Source: CAVONB01 sp963697205
GTDB taxonomy: Bacteria > Pseudomonadota > Alphaproteobacteria > Rhizobiales > Hyphomicrobiaceae
Length of the DNA: 64,000 nucleotides
Reading direction: 5' to 3'
NCBI GenBank assembly: GCA_963697205.1
Contig: CAVONB010000002.1
Coordinates: 372,001 to 436,000, forward strand
Made by a program: the position numbers and the translations under genes. The notes under the pieces were generated by a model. That model searched no databases. It saw nothing but the letters and a program-made list of their open reading frames with translations, and was not told the origin of the DNA. Below are positions 1 to 10,957 of the stretch, piece by piece (positions within the stretch are counted from its first letter, which is position 1; the number at the start of each line of letters is the position of its first letter).

Positions 1-856
1 TGTTGGCCAGATACTCCCAGCGCGCATGCCAGCGCATGCCTTCGCGCTGTGGCGGCTGCGGCGCCTGGATCTCGAGCCAGCGCACGGGCTGCCCCGCCTT
101 CGGAAAGAAAGCATGCCGCGAGCCGACCGCCGTCCACGCGAAGTCGCCGGGCTCCAGCACGTAGTCGACGCCGTCGAACGTGATGTCGACCCTGCCGTCG
201 AGCAGAAGGTAGGCTTCCTCGAACGGATGATCGTGATGATTGCACAGGCCGCCGTCCGCGAATTCGATCACGAACATGTTGAAGTGAACGGCGCCGAACT
301 CTTTGTCCATCAGCATCTTGATGGCAAAGCCGGTGAGATCGCCGTGCACATGCGCGGACGGCGCCATCTGGCCATTGAAATGCGCCGTCTGGCAGGAATG
401 CCGCGTCCGCGGATCGCGAAAGTCGGCCCCATCGCACGCCGCCGGCCAGTCCGTACCACGAAGGGCGAACACATCCTGCCAGCCGTCCGCCGCCTTCGGC
501 TGCGGCGCCATCATCTCCACCCAACGCGCCTCGTCCGGCGATGTGTTCCGCATCGTCGCCGCCACGCCTGTGCCGATCAGCGCGAAATCCCCTGCTGCGA
601 GACGCATCGCCCGCCCGTCGCGCAGAACGTCGAGCGCGCCGTCGAGCACATAGATGCCCGTCTCGTAGGCCGCCACGCACGCCGCGATGTGGCCGCCCGC
701 CGCAAGCCTGACGAGATCGTAGCCGATGTGTACTGAGCCGAGCGGGCGATGCATGAGCCGCGCGCGCTCTTCGCCTGCGCTGGCACGCCCATGTCCGCCG
801 CCGCCCCAGACGATGTCGCTCGCCTTCGTCACGCGGTGCAACGGCGCTATCGCCAT
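1..856 (-). CDS. Bicupin-domain protein (3' end outside window)
   Basis: Reading leftward from ATG at 856 there is an open frame of 285 codons to the window edge, so the C-terminus is missing. Two cupin barrels are visible. The N-terminal one (about residues 60-110) lacks obvious metal ligands. The C-terminal one (about 195-260) has the cupin motif NHHDHPFEEAY, giving H208, H210 and E214, plus H248, which would bind one metal ion. This two-barrel architecture resembles (S)-ureidoglycine aminohydrolase-type bicupins, but the substrate cannot be told from sequence. GAGG lies just upstream of the ATG. It follows proA on the same strand with a gap of 23 bases, so it may be co-transcribed. No other purine-degradation gene is nearby, which weakens a ureidoglycine role. 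Confidence 0.8.
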   Translation of the reverse strand, partial: MAIAPLHRVTKASDIVWGGGGHGRASAGEERARLMHRPLGSVHIGYDLVRLAAGGHIAACVAAYETGIYVLDGALDVLRDGRAMRLAAGDFALIGTGVAATMRNTSPDEARWVEMMAPQPKAADGWQDVFALRGTDWPAACDGADFRDPRTRHSCQTAHFNGQMAPSAHVHGDLTGFAIKMLMDKEFGAVHFNMFVIEFADGGLCNHHDHPFEEAYLLLDGRVDITFDGVDYVLEPGDFAWTAVGSRHAFFPKAGQPVRWLEIQAPQPPQREGMRWHARWEYLAN

Positions 857-879
857 GGTGAGCCTCACTCGATCGCTGA

Positions 880-2178
880 CTACACCGGGCGGATCTGCCC
901 GGCCCCGCGCACGACGTACTTGAACGTCGTCAATTGCTCCACGCCCACGGGCCCGCGCGCATGCATGCGCCCCGTCGAAATGCCGATCTCCGCACCGAAC
1001 CCGAACTCGCCGCCGTCCGCGAACTGCGTCGAGGCGTTGACCAGAACGATCGCGCTGTCCACGCGCTTGACGAACCGCTCCGCCGTGCCGCTGCACCAGG
1101 TCAGGATGGCGTCCGTGTGCTGCGAGCCGTAGCGATTGATGTGCGCGATCGCCTCGTCCACGCCGTGAACCACCTTCACCGCGATGATCGCGTCCAGGAA
1201 CTCCTGGCCCCAGTCGTCATCCTGCGCAGCCTTCACGCGCGGATCGACCTTCTGCGTCGCAGCATCGCCGCGCACCTCGCAGCCGGCATCGAGCAGCGCC
1301 ATGACCAGCGGCGTCAGGTAATCCTCGTGCGCACCGGAATCGACCAGCAGACACTCCGTCGCCCCGCACACGCCCGTGCGCCGCATCTTGGCGTTGACCA
1401 CCACCGCGACCGCCTCGTCGATGTCCGCGCCGCGATCGACGTAGGTGTGACAGATGCCTTCCAGGTGCGCGAACACCGGCACCCGCGCCTCGTCCTGCAC
1501 ACGCTGCACGAGGCTCTTACCGCCGCGCGGCACGATCACGTCGATCGCCCCGCCGAGGCCCTTGAGCATCTCGCCCACCGCCGCTCGGTCCGTCGTCGGC
1601 ACCAATTGCACCGCCGCTTCGGGCAGTTGCGCCGCTCTGAGACCGGCCACGATGCACGCGTGAATGGCGACACTGGAATGATGACTCTCCGAGCCGCCGC
1701 GCAGGATCGCCGCGTTGCCCGACTTGAGGCACAAGCCAGCCGCGTCCGCCGTCACGTTCGGCCGGCTCTCGTAGATGATGCCGATCACGCCCAGCGGCAC
1801 GCGCACGCGCTCGAACTTGAGCCCGTTCGGCCGCGTCCAGGCCGCCATCACCTGGCCCACCGGATCATCGAGGCTGGCGATATCCTCCAGCCCCTTGGCG
1901 ATGGCTTCGATGCGCTTTTCATCGAGCGCGAGACGGTCGATGAAACTCGCCGGCCGGCCAGCCGCGCGCGCCGCCTCCAGGTCCTGCGCATTCGCCGCAA
2001 GAACTGTCGCCGCCGCCTCGCGCAGCGCCCGCGCGGCCGCGTTGAGCGCAGCGTCCTTCTGGAACGTCGGCGCGATCGCCAGTTCCGCTCCCGCGGCCCG
2101 CGCCCCGCGCCCGATCTCGGCCATCAGGCCCGCGACATCCGAGCCCGCGACATTTGATGTTGTGTGCTTCTGCTGCAT
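880..2178 (-). CDS. proA: Glutamate-5-semialdehyde dehydrogenase (gamma-glutamyl phosphate reductase)
   Basis: ProA reduces gamma-glutamyl phosphate to glutamate-5-semialdehyde with NADPH, the second step of proline synthesis in the cytoplasm. The protein has the aldehyde-dehydrogenase fold and the ProA signature RRTGVCGATECLL, whose Cys is the catalytic nucleophile. With the ATG at 2178 it is 432 residues, close to the family norm. An in-frame GTG at 2220 would add 14 residues, and neither start has a strong ribosome binding site. It lies downstream of proB on the same strand, separated from it by an alpha/beta hydrolase gene, whereas proB and proA are usually adjacent. A bicupin gene follows after 23 bases. 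Confidence 0.95.
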   Translation of the reverse strand: MQQKHTTSNVAGSDVAGLMAEIGRGARAAGAELAIAPTFQKDAALNAAARALREAAATVLAANAQDLEAARAAGRPASFIDRLALDEKRIEAIAKGLEDIASLDDPVGQVMAAWTRPNGLKFERVRVPLGVIGIIYESRPNVTADAAGLCLKSGNAAILRGGSESHHSSVAIHACIVAGLRAAQLPEAAVQLVPTTDRAAVGEMLKGLGGAIDVIVPRGGKSLVQRVQDEARVPVFAHLEGICHTYVDRGADIDEAVAVVVNAKMRRTGVCGATECLLVDSGAHEDYLTPLVMALLDAGCEVRGDAATQKVDPRVKAAQDDDWGQEFLDAIIAVKVVHGVDEAIAHINRYGSQHTDAILTWCSGTAERFVKRVDSAIVLVNASTQFADGGEFGFGAEIGISTGRMHARGPVGVEQLTTFKYVVRGAGQIRPV

Positions 2179-2280
2179 GACTGGAAAATCATGTATTTCG
2201 CGCGCCACGGCAAGCCCCACGCGCCACCGCGAGCAGGTCGGCCGCCGCCGGTCCGGAACCGGGCGGCGGCCGTCCCATCA

Positions 2281-3459
2281 TCAGGCGCGCCGCACCAGGC
2301 GGTCCATCCACCAGTCCGCGATGAAGTTGGAGATCATCGGCAGGTTGTCGAAGATGCAGTGCTGGCTGCCCCCGTCCTCCACCGTGAAGATCTTCAACTC
2401 CTTGTCCTTCGACCCGCACGCCGCATAGAGCCGCTCGGCCTGCACCACCGGCACGATGTTGTCGTCCTTGCCGTGGATGATCATGATCGGCATGCGGATC
2501 TTCTCCGCCACGCCCGCGAGCTTGTAGTTGGCGCACTTCTCCATGGCGCTGTCCATGTCCGGCTTGCCGAGCACCCAGGGCAGTTGCCAGATCGCCGAGG
2601 ACGCGACAGTGCCGCCGCTTTCCAGCACCTTGCGCCGATGCACCCACACCTCGTGGTAGTCGAAGTGCGCGCCCCAAGCCAGGCACGCCGCATAGCGATG
2701 CTCGAACGCAGCGATGCGCGGCGCGTAGTAGCCGCCGAAGCTCATAGCCATGATACCGACGCGCGAGGCATCGACACCGGGACGCTTGGAGATGTAGTCG
2801 TAGGCTGCCGTGCCCGCCACGTCGTAGTCGTGTCGCGAGGGGATCTTTTTCAGCCGCAACGTCTCACCCTGTCCCGGCCCGTCGACGCACAGCACGCCAA
2901 TGCCGCGCTGGACGAGGTCGAGTGCACCCCACAGCACGGTGATCTCCTTGGACGCGTCGAGCCCGTCGAAGAACACCACGACGGGATCGTTGCCCGTCGG
3001 GTTGTTCGGCGGCAGCCAGTAGGCGGCGAGGCTAGAATCCTCATAGGGCACTTCCACCTTCTCGAAGCCGGGCACGCGATATTTCATCCCCGTCTCGAAG
3101 TGCGGCAGCAGCTTGCGATAGGCGGCGAACTTCGATTTATCCGTCGGTGGCGTGAACGGCTCCGACTTGTAGCGATAGACGGCACTGCGGATGTAGGCGT
3201 CTGCGGCCGTCTTCTTGTGCCCCTTCGCCGCCTCCGCTTCCGCGATCGCAAGCGTCTTGTCGGCCATCCACTCCCAGGCTTCCCGCCAAGCCTTTCCGTC
3301 GCCCACCCGGCCTTCCAGCCGCCGGCCGATCTGATCGAGCTCCTGCAGGTTGCCGCCCCCCATCGCGATCAGGTTGAGGCTGGAATTCATCAACTGCGAC
3401 CACAGATAGTGATCGGGAAAATAGCGGAACCAGGCGCCGAGAATTTTTTCGTTGCTCAC
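2281..3459 (-). CDS. Alpha/beta hydrolase, 2,6-dihydropseudooxynicotine hydrolase-like
   Basis: A 392-residue serine hydrolase. The GTG at 3459 is preceded by GGGAGG at good spacing; the open frame extends further upstream but that part has no coding character. The N-terminal 130 residues are helical and resemble the cap domain of the FrsA/DHPON-hydrolase group. The motif VVFFDGLDASKE near residue 165 is typical of that group. The nucleophile is Ser240 in MAMSFGG, with Asp332 or Asp333 in HGKDDNIVP and His367 in GGSQHC completing a triad. Known relatives cleave C-C bonds in side chains of aromatic compounds or act as esterases; the substrate here is unknown. It sits between proB and proA on the same strand, so it may be transcribed with them, but no proline-pathway role is known for this family. 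Confidence 0.85.
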   Translation of the reverse strand: MSNEKILGAWFRYFPDHYLWSQLMNSSLNLIAMGGGNLQELDQIGRRLEGRVGDGKAWREAWEWMADKTLAIAEAEAAKGHKKTAADAYIRSAVYRYKSEPFTPPTDKSKFAAYRKLLPHFETGMKYRVPGFEKVEVPYEDSSLAAYWLPPNNPTGNDPVVVFFDGLDASKEITVLWGALDLVQRGIGVLCVDGPGQGETLRLKKIPSRHDYDVAGTAAYDYISKRPGVDASRVGIMAMSFGGYYAPRIAAFEHRYAACLAWGAHFDYHEVWVHRRKVLESGGTVASSAIWQLPWVLGKPDMDSAMEKCANYKLAGVAEKIRMPIMIIHGKDDNIVPVVQAERLYAACGSKDKELKIFTVEDGGSQHCIFDNLPMISNFIADWWMDRLVRRA

Positions 3460-3679
3460 TATGAAACCTCCCTGCTGGCACACGCCCGGCCCACGGTCGC
3501 CCCGACGGGCCAGGCAGATGGGGCAGATACGCCCACCTGTCCCGGCGACCGCCCTGCCTGCGCCCGCAGCGTAGGCCAATCGGTCCGCAGCGCCAACCGC
3601 GCCGTTCCATGACCGTCTCCCCGCGCAACACAGCGTCCATCCCTTCGCAGGCCGGATGAAAAAGGACCGCCCCGCGCCG

Positions 3680-4837
3680 CTATTTGCGATGCACCACCAT
3701 GTCGCTGCGGTGGATCAGCTCGTCGCGACCGGCAAAACCCAGGATCGCCTCGATCTCCGTCGACTTCTTGCCGAGGATCTTCTTCGCCTCCGCAATGCCG
3801 TAGGCCACGAGCCCGCGGCCAAGCTCCCGGCCATCCACCGCGCGGATGATCACCGCGTCGCCGCGCTCGAAATCGCCCTCGACGCGGCTGACGCCGGCCG
3901 GCAGCAGGCTCTTGCCTGAAAGCAGCGCCTTCTCCGCGCCCGCATCGACCACAATGACGCCCGACGGCTCGAGCTGCCCGCCGATCCAGCGCTTCTTCGC
4001 CGTGACCGGATCGGACGGCGCCAGGAACCACGTGCAGCGCCCGCCCTGCGCGATCGCCCTCAGCGGATGCAGCACATTGCCGAGCGCGATCACCATGTCG
4101 CAACCCGCCCCGCGCGCGATCTTGCCCGCCTCGATCTTGGTCTTCATGCCACCCTTCGACAGCTCCGTGCCGGCATCGCCGGCCATCGCCTCGATGTCTG
4201 CCGTGATCTCCGTCACCAGCGGGATGTGCTGGGCCGCCGGGTGTGTTGCCGGCGGCGCCGTGTAGAGCCCGTCGATGTCGGACAGCAGCACCAACAGGTC
4301 GGCCGAGGCCATCGAGGCGACGCGCGCGGAGAGCCGATCGTTGTCGCCGTAGCGGATCTCCGTCGTCGCCACCGTGTCGTTCTCGTTGACGACGGGGATC
4401 GCGTGCGCGGCGAGCAGCGTATCGATGGTGTGGCAGGCGTTGAGATAGCGCCGCCGCTCCTCGGTGTCGCCGAGCGTCAACAGCACCTGCGCCGCCGTCA
4501 GTCCTCGCGCGCCGAGCTGCTCCTGGTAGGCCTGCGCGAGGCTGATCTGCCCCACCGCCGCAGCCGCCTGTGCCTGACGCAACTCCAGTGCCCCCTTCGG
4601 CAGCTTCAACACGTGCCGCCCGAGCGCGATCGCCCCCGACGAGACCAGCACGATCTCCTTGCCGGCCCCCGCAAGCTCGGCGACGTCGTCGGCCAGCGAG
4701 TTGAGCCACGTCGACTTGAGCCGTCCCGTCGCCCGGTCGACCAGCAGCGCCGAGCCGATCTTGACGACGATGCGCCTGGCCGCCGCCCATTCCGGCCGCG
4801 GACCCTCGTTTGCCATTTCACTTGCCGCTTCACTCAT
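3680..4837 (-). CDS. proB: Glutamate 5-kinase
   Basis: ProB phosphorylates glutamate to gamma-glutamyl phosphate, the first committed and feedback-inhibited step of proline synthesis. Visible parts are an amino-acid kinase domain (about residues 20-260) with RIVVKIGSALLV, VLVSSGAIALG and NENDTV motifs, and a C-terminal PUA domain (about 285-365) beginning near SGVIVVDAGA. Length is about 385 residues, normal for the PUA-containing form. The start is taken at ATG 4837; ATG 4816 is also possible. In many alphaproteobacteria proB follows obg/cgtA, but here the upstream neighbour is a divergent SMI1/KNR4 gene. An alpha/beta hydrolase gene and then proA follow on the same strand. Confidence 0.95.
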   Translation of the reverse strand: MSEAASEMANEGPRPEWAAARRIVVKIGSALLVDRATGRLKSTWLNSLADDVAELAGAGKEIVLVSSGAIALGRHVLKLPKGALELRQAQAAAAVGQISLAQAYQEQLGARGLTAAQVLLTLGDTEERRRYLNACHTIDTLLAAHAIPVVNENDTVATTEIRYGDNDRLSARVASMASADLLVLLSDIDGLYTAPPATHPAAQHIPLVTEITADIEAMAGDAGTELSKGGMKTKIEAGKIARGAGCDMVIALGNVLHPLRAIAQGGRCTWFLAPSDPVTAKKRWIGGQLEPSGVIVVDAGAEKALLSGKSLLPAGVSRVEGDFERGDAVIIRAVDGRELGRGLVAYGIAEAKKILGKKSTEIEAILGFAGRDELIHRSDMVVHRK

Positions 4838-5176
4838 CGCCGACACCGCTCGCCACTTCTGGCCGGACCCTACATCCGCCCGCGCCACCGCGCTACCGGC
4901 GCGCTTTGCCCCGAAATCGTGATGGGCGGCGGATGGGGGAAGGCAGCGCCCCCGTCTCGAACTAAGTCACCGCCCGAGCCTGGACCCGAGCCTTGCCCAA
5001 GCATGCGCGGTCTGACGGGCCTGGGACGGCGCGCGCGTCCGCCGGCGCCGGGACCGGCCGCCAATGACCCACCTTTCGAATTTGCGCCCTCGTTATATGA
5101 TACAGATCATCCGAACGCCCCCAATGCGGTGGGACGTAAACTGCGCGACGCATCAATTCTCGTCAAAGGACAGGAA
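4838..5176. other. Divergent intergenic region proB / SMI1-like gene
   Basis: 339 bases without a gene. The proB-proximal part is GC-rich. The part near 5075-5115 is AT-richer and contains TATGAT at 5096-5101, a plausible -10 element for the rightward SMI1-like gene. A clear -35 partner is not seen. No operator or riboswitch was recognised. Confidence 0.4.
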
Positions 5177-5803
5177 ATGGACGAGCTCGAAGACCGCATC
5201 CGACAGTTCAAGGCCAGGATCGACGACGCGCTCGCACGGTGGGAGCCCTTCAAGGACGACGCCGGTTCCGACTGGATCAACGGGGTCCGCCGGTTCAAGG
5301 TCGAGATCTCTGCGCCGGTTCCCGCCGCCGAGTTCGACCGCATCGAAGCCGACAAGGGCTTCCGCTTTCCCGACGCGTATCGGGCGTTCGTCCAGTCCTT
5401 CGGACACTTCGCGATCGGCGGCGGCAGCGAAGAATTCTGCCTGTTCGCCCCGCAGCGCATTTCCCGCAGCTATGCCGACTATCTCGAAGATGCCGAATTC
5501 AGCGACGAGGCCAACCGCATCGCCTACGCCCCCTATCTCGTCTGCGCCGAGGACGGCGTGTTTCCGCAACAGGATCGCAGCGATTTACGCATCCTCGCGT
5601 TCCACCGTGATACGCCGGAACTGATCCTGATCGCCTCGGGCGATGAGATGGGCTATCAGAAGCCACGCGACGCCCGCCAGAACCCGGATCTTCTTGCGAA
5701 CTTCCTGGCCGAAGCCCTCGACAGCATCGAGGAGCACGCCGCCGAGCCCCTCGAAGGCCTCGACGCGGATATCGAGTTCTATTCGTCTGAAGACGACACA
5801 TGA
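5177..5803 (+). CDS. SMI1/KNR4 family protein
   Basis: A 208-residue acidic soluble protein beginning at ATG 5177 after the purine-rich stretch AAGGACAGGAA. The central region has the SMI1/KNR4 (SUKH) pattern: an N-terminal helix with PAAEFDRIEADKGFRFPD, then YRAFVQSFGHF, followed by a beta-rich part with YLVCAEDGVF and LILIASGDEMG. Bacterial members are often immunity proteins against contact-dependent or polymorphic toxins, but some are free-standing with unknown roles. No toxin gene lies on either side, so this is an orphan and an immunity role is only a family-based guess. It faces away from proB. Confidence 0.75.
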   Translation: MDELEDRIRQFKARIDDALARWEPFKDDAGSDWINGVRRFKVEISAPVPAAEFDRIEADKGFRFPDAYRAFVQSFGHFAIGGGSEEFCLFAPQRISRSYADYLEDAEFSDEANRIAYAPYLVCAEDGVFPQQDRSDLRILAFHRDTPELILIASGDEMGYQKPRDARQNPDLLANFLAEALDSIEEHAAEPLEGLDADIEFYSSEDDT

Positions 5804-5830
5804 TCCGCGATGAATGAGGTCGTGAAGGCG

Positions 5831-6658
5831 TCAATCGCCGAGCTGGTCGGCCATGCCGCGTACCACCACGATCATCATCGGAATCGTGTTGCCTGCGAAG
5901 TGGCGCATCGTGGCTTGCAATGCCGGTTTGTCTGCCAGCGCTTCGACAGGCGCGATGGTCCGCGCGAGGGTTGCGGCCTCGGCCGCCATCGCACGCTTGA
6001 CGCGGTCGACGGCGTCCGCCATCGCGCCGTCACGGAATTTCGGCGCGAGGTTGGTGTGCAGCAAGGCCAGATAGGCCGGCCAGCCGGTCAGGTGGCGATA
6101 AAGGCTCGGCACGACGGGATGCAGCTGCGAGCGATCGCCAAATCCCAGATCGTTCAACACCCACAGCACGTCGCTACTCATTTCGGCCGGCGGCGTCATC
6201 CGCGGAATGGCGCGCGTGATCGCAGCTAGCGGCGGCGGCGGCGTGAAGGCCGGCACGGCCTCTGGCGGGCCGTCGATATCGATGCGCGCCAGCAGCGTCA
6301 TCACGCCCAGCATGTTGACAGGATTGGCGCGGTTGTAGGCCTCGACCAGCGCCAGCAGCGTCGTCGTGTCCTCGGGTGTGATGCCGAGCAGAGCGCGTGC
6401 CCTGGGGCCGATGTGCGGCAACAGCTCATGCGGCGTAGTCTCACGCGCAATGCGCCATGCCGTGTTGCTGAGCCGCGAGGCGGCAAACAGCGGTTGCAGT
6501 GACGCCCAGCACGCCTCGAGCACGCCGGGATGCGTGGCGATGTGGCGCCAGATGAGCGCGGCGATGGGTGAGGAGGCGCCCGCGCGCAAAGCGGCGTAGA
6601 CGCAGCGGATCGAGTCCGGCGCATCGGCTTCGGCAAGCTCGGGCAGGATCTTGGACAT
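5831..6658 (-). CDS. DehI-like all-helical protein (haloacid dehalogenase DehI family)
   Basis: A 275-residue protein, mostly helical. From memory of Pseudomonas putida DehI it shares the spacing and wording of several blocks: HIATHPGVLEAC near residue 40, VEAYNRANPVN near 105-115, and the LYRHLTGWPAYL block near 186-197. DehI hydrolyses both enantiomers of 2-haloacids by an Asp-activated water. In my alignment of the TGWP block the catalytic Asp position is Leu186, and the Asn before WP is Gly192, so haloacid dehalogenase activity is doubtful. It lies downstream of pnp, beyond a terminator, and convergent to the SMI1-like gene (28 bases between stops). Confidence 0.6.
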   Translation of the reverse strand: MSKILPELAEADAPDSIRCVYAALRAGASSPIAALIWRHIATHPGVLEACWASLQPLFAASRLSNTAWRIARETTPHELLPHIGPRARALLGITPEDTTTLLALVEAYNRANPVNMLGVMTLLARIDIDGPPEAVPAFTPPPPLAAITRAIPRMTPPAEMSSDVLWVLNDLGFGDRSQLHPVVPSLYRHLTGWPAYLALLHTNLAPKFRDGAMADAVDRVKRAMAAEAATLARTIAPVEALADKPALQATMRHFAGNTIPMMIVVVRGMADQLGD

Positions 6659-6672
6659 GGCGTCACGCGTTG

Positions 6673-6700
6673 TAAAAAGCCGCCGGGCGGGCCCGGCGGC
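6673..6700 (-). terminator. Rho-independent terminator after pnp
   Basis: A perfect 9-bp GC stem (6679-6687 with 6692-6700, loop of 4) is followed, in the minus-strand direction, by five T residues (AAAAA at 6674-6678 on the plus strand). It lies about 100 bases after the pnp stop codon and would end the rpsO-pnp transcript before the DehI-like gene. Confidence 0.85.
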
Positions 6701-6798
6701 TGAAAATGGGGACAGGAAATCTTTCAGAAAGGCCCCGCCCGTGGAAGGGGGCGAGATAGGACGGCCGTCCTGTCTCGATTTTCCTTTCCCTTAAGCAA

Positions 6799-9012
<2,214 letters not shown>

Positions 9013-9175
9013 GCTTTCGTCTTTCGTTCTGTCGGACTGGTCGTTCGGTCTGGGATATCTCGTGTCTGTGCCCGTGCTTCTAGCACAAACGGGACGCGCG
9101 CCGAGCCCCTTATGGCGGCCCGGCCCACTGCAACTTGCAGATGAACAACGCCACGCACGCGCAAACGCGCCACAG

Positions 9176-9201
9176 CCGCGGGAAACCGCGGACCATGGTC
9201 C
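9176..9201. promoter_or_regulatory. Hairpins in rpsO-pnp intergenic leader
   Basis: Between rpsO and pnp there is CCGCGG-GAAA-CCGCGG (9176-9191), directly followed by the palindrome GGACCATGGTCC (9190-9201). In Enterobacteria the rpsO-pnp spacer folds into an RNase III-cleaved hairpin that mediates pnp autoregulation. These stems sit in the equivalent spacer, but a matching role here is inferred from position only. Confidence 0.35.
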
Positions 9202-9223
9202 CGCTGACGTGACGTGAGGCGGA

Positions 9224-9493
9224 TCAGCGGCGGATGCCGAGCTTCTCGATGATCGTCTGGTAGCGCTGCACGTTCTTCGACTTGACGTAGTCGAGCAGCT
9301 GACGGCGCTGGCTGACCATCTTCAACAGGCCGCGCCGGGAGTGGTTGTCCTTCTTGTGCGTCTTGAAATGGTCGGTCAGACCGTTGATGCGCTCCGTGAG
9401 GATCGCGATCTGCACCTCGGGCGAGCCCGTATCGTTCTCCTTCGTGGCGAACGACTTGATCAGCTCGGCTTTGCGAGCAGGTTCCAGCGACAT
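9224..9493 (-). CDS. rpsO: 30S ribosomal protein S15
   Basis: 89 residues, the standard length, with the S15 signature region SRRGLLKMVSQRRQLLDYVK and the N-terminal block with FATKENDTGSPEVQ. S15 binds the central domain of 16S rRNA early in small-subunit assembly and represses its own mRNA in other bacteria. The start is ATG 9493 after AAAGGATAA. It is first in the rpsO-pnp pair; truB, usual upstream in many genomes, is not adjacent, because the next gene upstream (dcd) is divergent. Confidence 0.98.
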   Translation of the reverse strand: MSLEPARKAELIKSFATKENDTGSPEVQIAILTERINGLTDHFKTHKKDNHSRRGLLKMVSQRRQLLDYVKSKNVQRYQTIIEKLGIRR

Positions 9494-9747
9494 CGGTTTA
9501 TCCTTTCAAAACAGAGAGATAATGGCGGCCACAGCCGGGATGTCGTCCAGCAGGGTCGCACGTTGTCCGGCAGCCTCGGCCGATCCGGACGGACGGCTTA
9601 TACAGGCCACTGTGCGGCTTGGCGAGGGCCATCGCACACCCGCCGACGCCAGCCCCGCCCCGTAAACCGGGGATCATCGCGTTGCAGGTGCTTCTATTGC
9701 CGACCGAGTCTGCGTTAGATGCCGCGACCGAAACCAGGAGACGCGGC

Positions 9748-10944
9748 ATGGCCAAGGCAGGGACGGCGACAGGGCGGCGGACAGCCACCGGCGCGGGCAA
9801 GGCGGGTGCCGGTGCGCAGCCGACGCCGCCGGCCGCCGTGCGCGCGGGCGCCGATTCCGGCATCCTGCCCATTCAGGAGATCCGCAGCCTGGTCGCCGAC
9901 GGCGCCGTCTCGACCGGTGGGCCCCTCGACGCCAACCAGATCCAGCCCGCCAGCCTCGACCTGCGCCTCGGCCGCACCGCGATCCGCGTGCGCGCGTCGT
10001 TTCTGCCGGGCCCGGGCCAGCGCGTATCCGACAAGCTGGAGACGTTCGCGTTGCACCGCTTCGACCTGGCCGACGGCGCCGTTCTGGAAACCGGCTGCGT
10101 CTACGTCGTGCCGCTGCTGGAAGGCCTGGACCTGCCCGGCCACGTCGCCGCCTCCGCCAACCCCAAGAGCTCGACCGGCCGCCTCGACGTCTTCACCCGC
10201 GTCATCGCTGACGGCGTCTCCGCCTTCGACCAGATCCCGGCGGGCTACACCGGCCCGCTCTATGCCGAGATCTGCCCCCAGACCTTCCCCGTCGTCGTGC
10301 GCACCGGCTCCAAGCTCACCCAGTTGCGCTTCCGCATCGGCGACCCCCGCGAGAGCGACGCCGCCCTCGCCGCGTTGAATGCCAAACAAGCGCTCGTCAC
10401 CGGCGGCGTCACCGACATCGACAACGGCATCGCGCTGTCCGTCGACCTCGCCCCCGACCCCGACGGGCCGGGCAAGGGCCTGATGGGCTATCGCGCCAAG
10501 CGCAACACCGGCCTCGTCGACGTCGACCGCCCCGGCGCTTGCCTGACGCACGACTATTGGGAACCGATCTACGTCCAAGGCACCGATCGGCGCCTGATCC
10601 TGGACCCCGACCAGTTCTATATCCTCGCGTCAAAAGAGGCCGTCAGCATCCCGCCGACGCACGCCGCCGAGATGCTGCCCTTCAACCCCCTGGTCGGCGA
10701 GTTCCGCGTCCACTACGCCGGTTTCATGGACCCGGGCTTCGGCCACGCAGACACCGGCGGCGCAGGCTCCCGCGTCGTGCTCGAGGTGCGCTCCCACAAG
10801 GTGCCGTTCATCCTGGAGGACGGCCAGATCATCGGCCGCCTCGTCTACGAGCGCCTGACCGAGCCGCCCGAGCGCCTCTATGGACGCGACCTCGGCTCCA
10901 ACTACCAAGCCCAGGGCCTGAAGCTGTCCAAGCACTTCCGCTGA
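9748..10944 (+). CDS. dcd: 2'-deoxycytidine 5'-triphosphate deaminase, double-length form
   Basis: Dcd converts dCTP to dUTP for thymidylate synthesis. ATG 9748 has AGGAG about 8 bases upstream, giving 398 residues, roughly twice the size of E. coli Dcd. The N-terminal half (about residues 35-200) starts with LPIQEIRSLV and carries NQIQPASLDLRLG and the SSTGRLDVFTRVI substrate-binding block. The C-terminal half (about 225-398) repeats the dUTPase-like fold, including FYILASKEAVSIP and FMDPGFG. The long form is usual in Rhizobiales-type genomes. The first 30 residues are Ala/Gly/Thr-rich and probably disordered. It is divergent from rpsO and convergent with a small membrane-protein gene. Confidence 0.92.
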   Translation: MAKAGTATGRRTATGAGKAGAGAQPTPPAAVRAGADSGILPIQEIRSLVADGAVSTGGPLDANQIQPASLDLRLGRTAIRVRASFLPGPGQRVSDKLETFALHRFDLADGAVLETGCVYVVPLLEGLDLPGHVAASANPKSSTGRLDVFTRVIADGVSAFDQIPAGYTGPLYAEICPQTFPVVVRTGSKLTQLRFRIGDPRESDAALAALNAKQALVTGGVTDIDNGIALSVDLAPDPDGPGKGLMGYRAKRNTGLVDVDRPGACLTHDYWEPIYVQGTDRRLILDPDQFYILASKEAVSIPPTHAAEMLPFNPLVGEFRVHYAGFMDPGFGHADTGGAGSRVVLEVRSHKVPFILEDGQIIGRLVYERLTEPPERLYGRDLGSNYQAQGLKLSKHFR

Positions 10945-10957
10945 CCAGCGTTCGCCC

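Noticed and set aside
934..2157. Long plus-strand open frame opposite proA
   Set aside because: Its His/Arg/Asp-rich composition is the typical antisense shadow of a high-GC coding sequence; proA on the other strand is complete and conserved.
4067..5176. N-terminal extension of the SMI1-like gene running back over proB
   Set aside because: The extra part is antisense to proB and has no protein-like composition; ATG 5177 has its own ribosome binding site.
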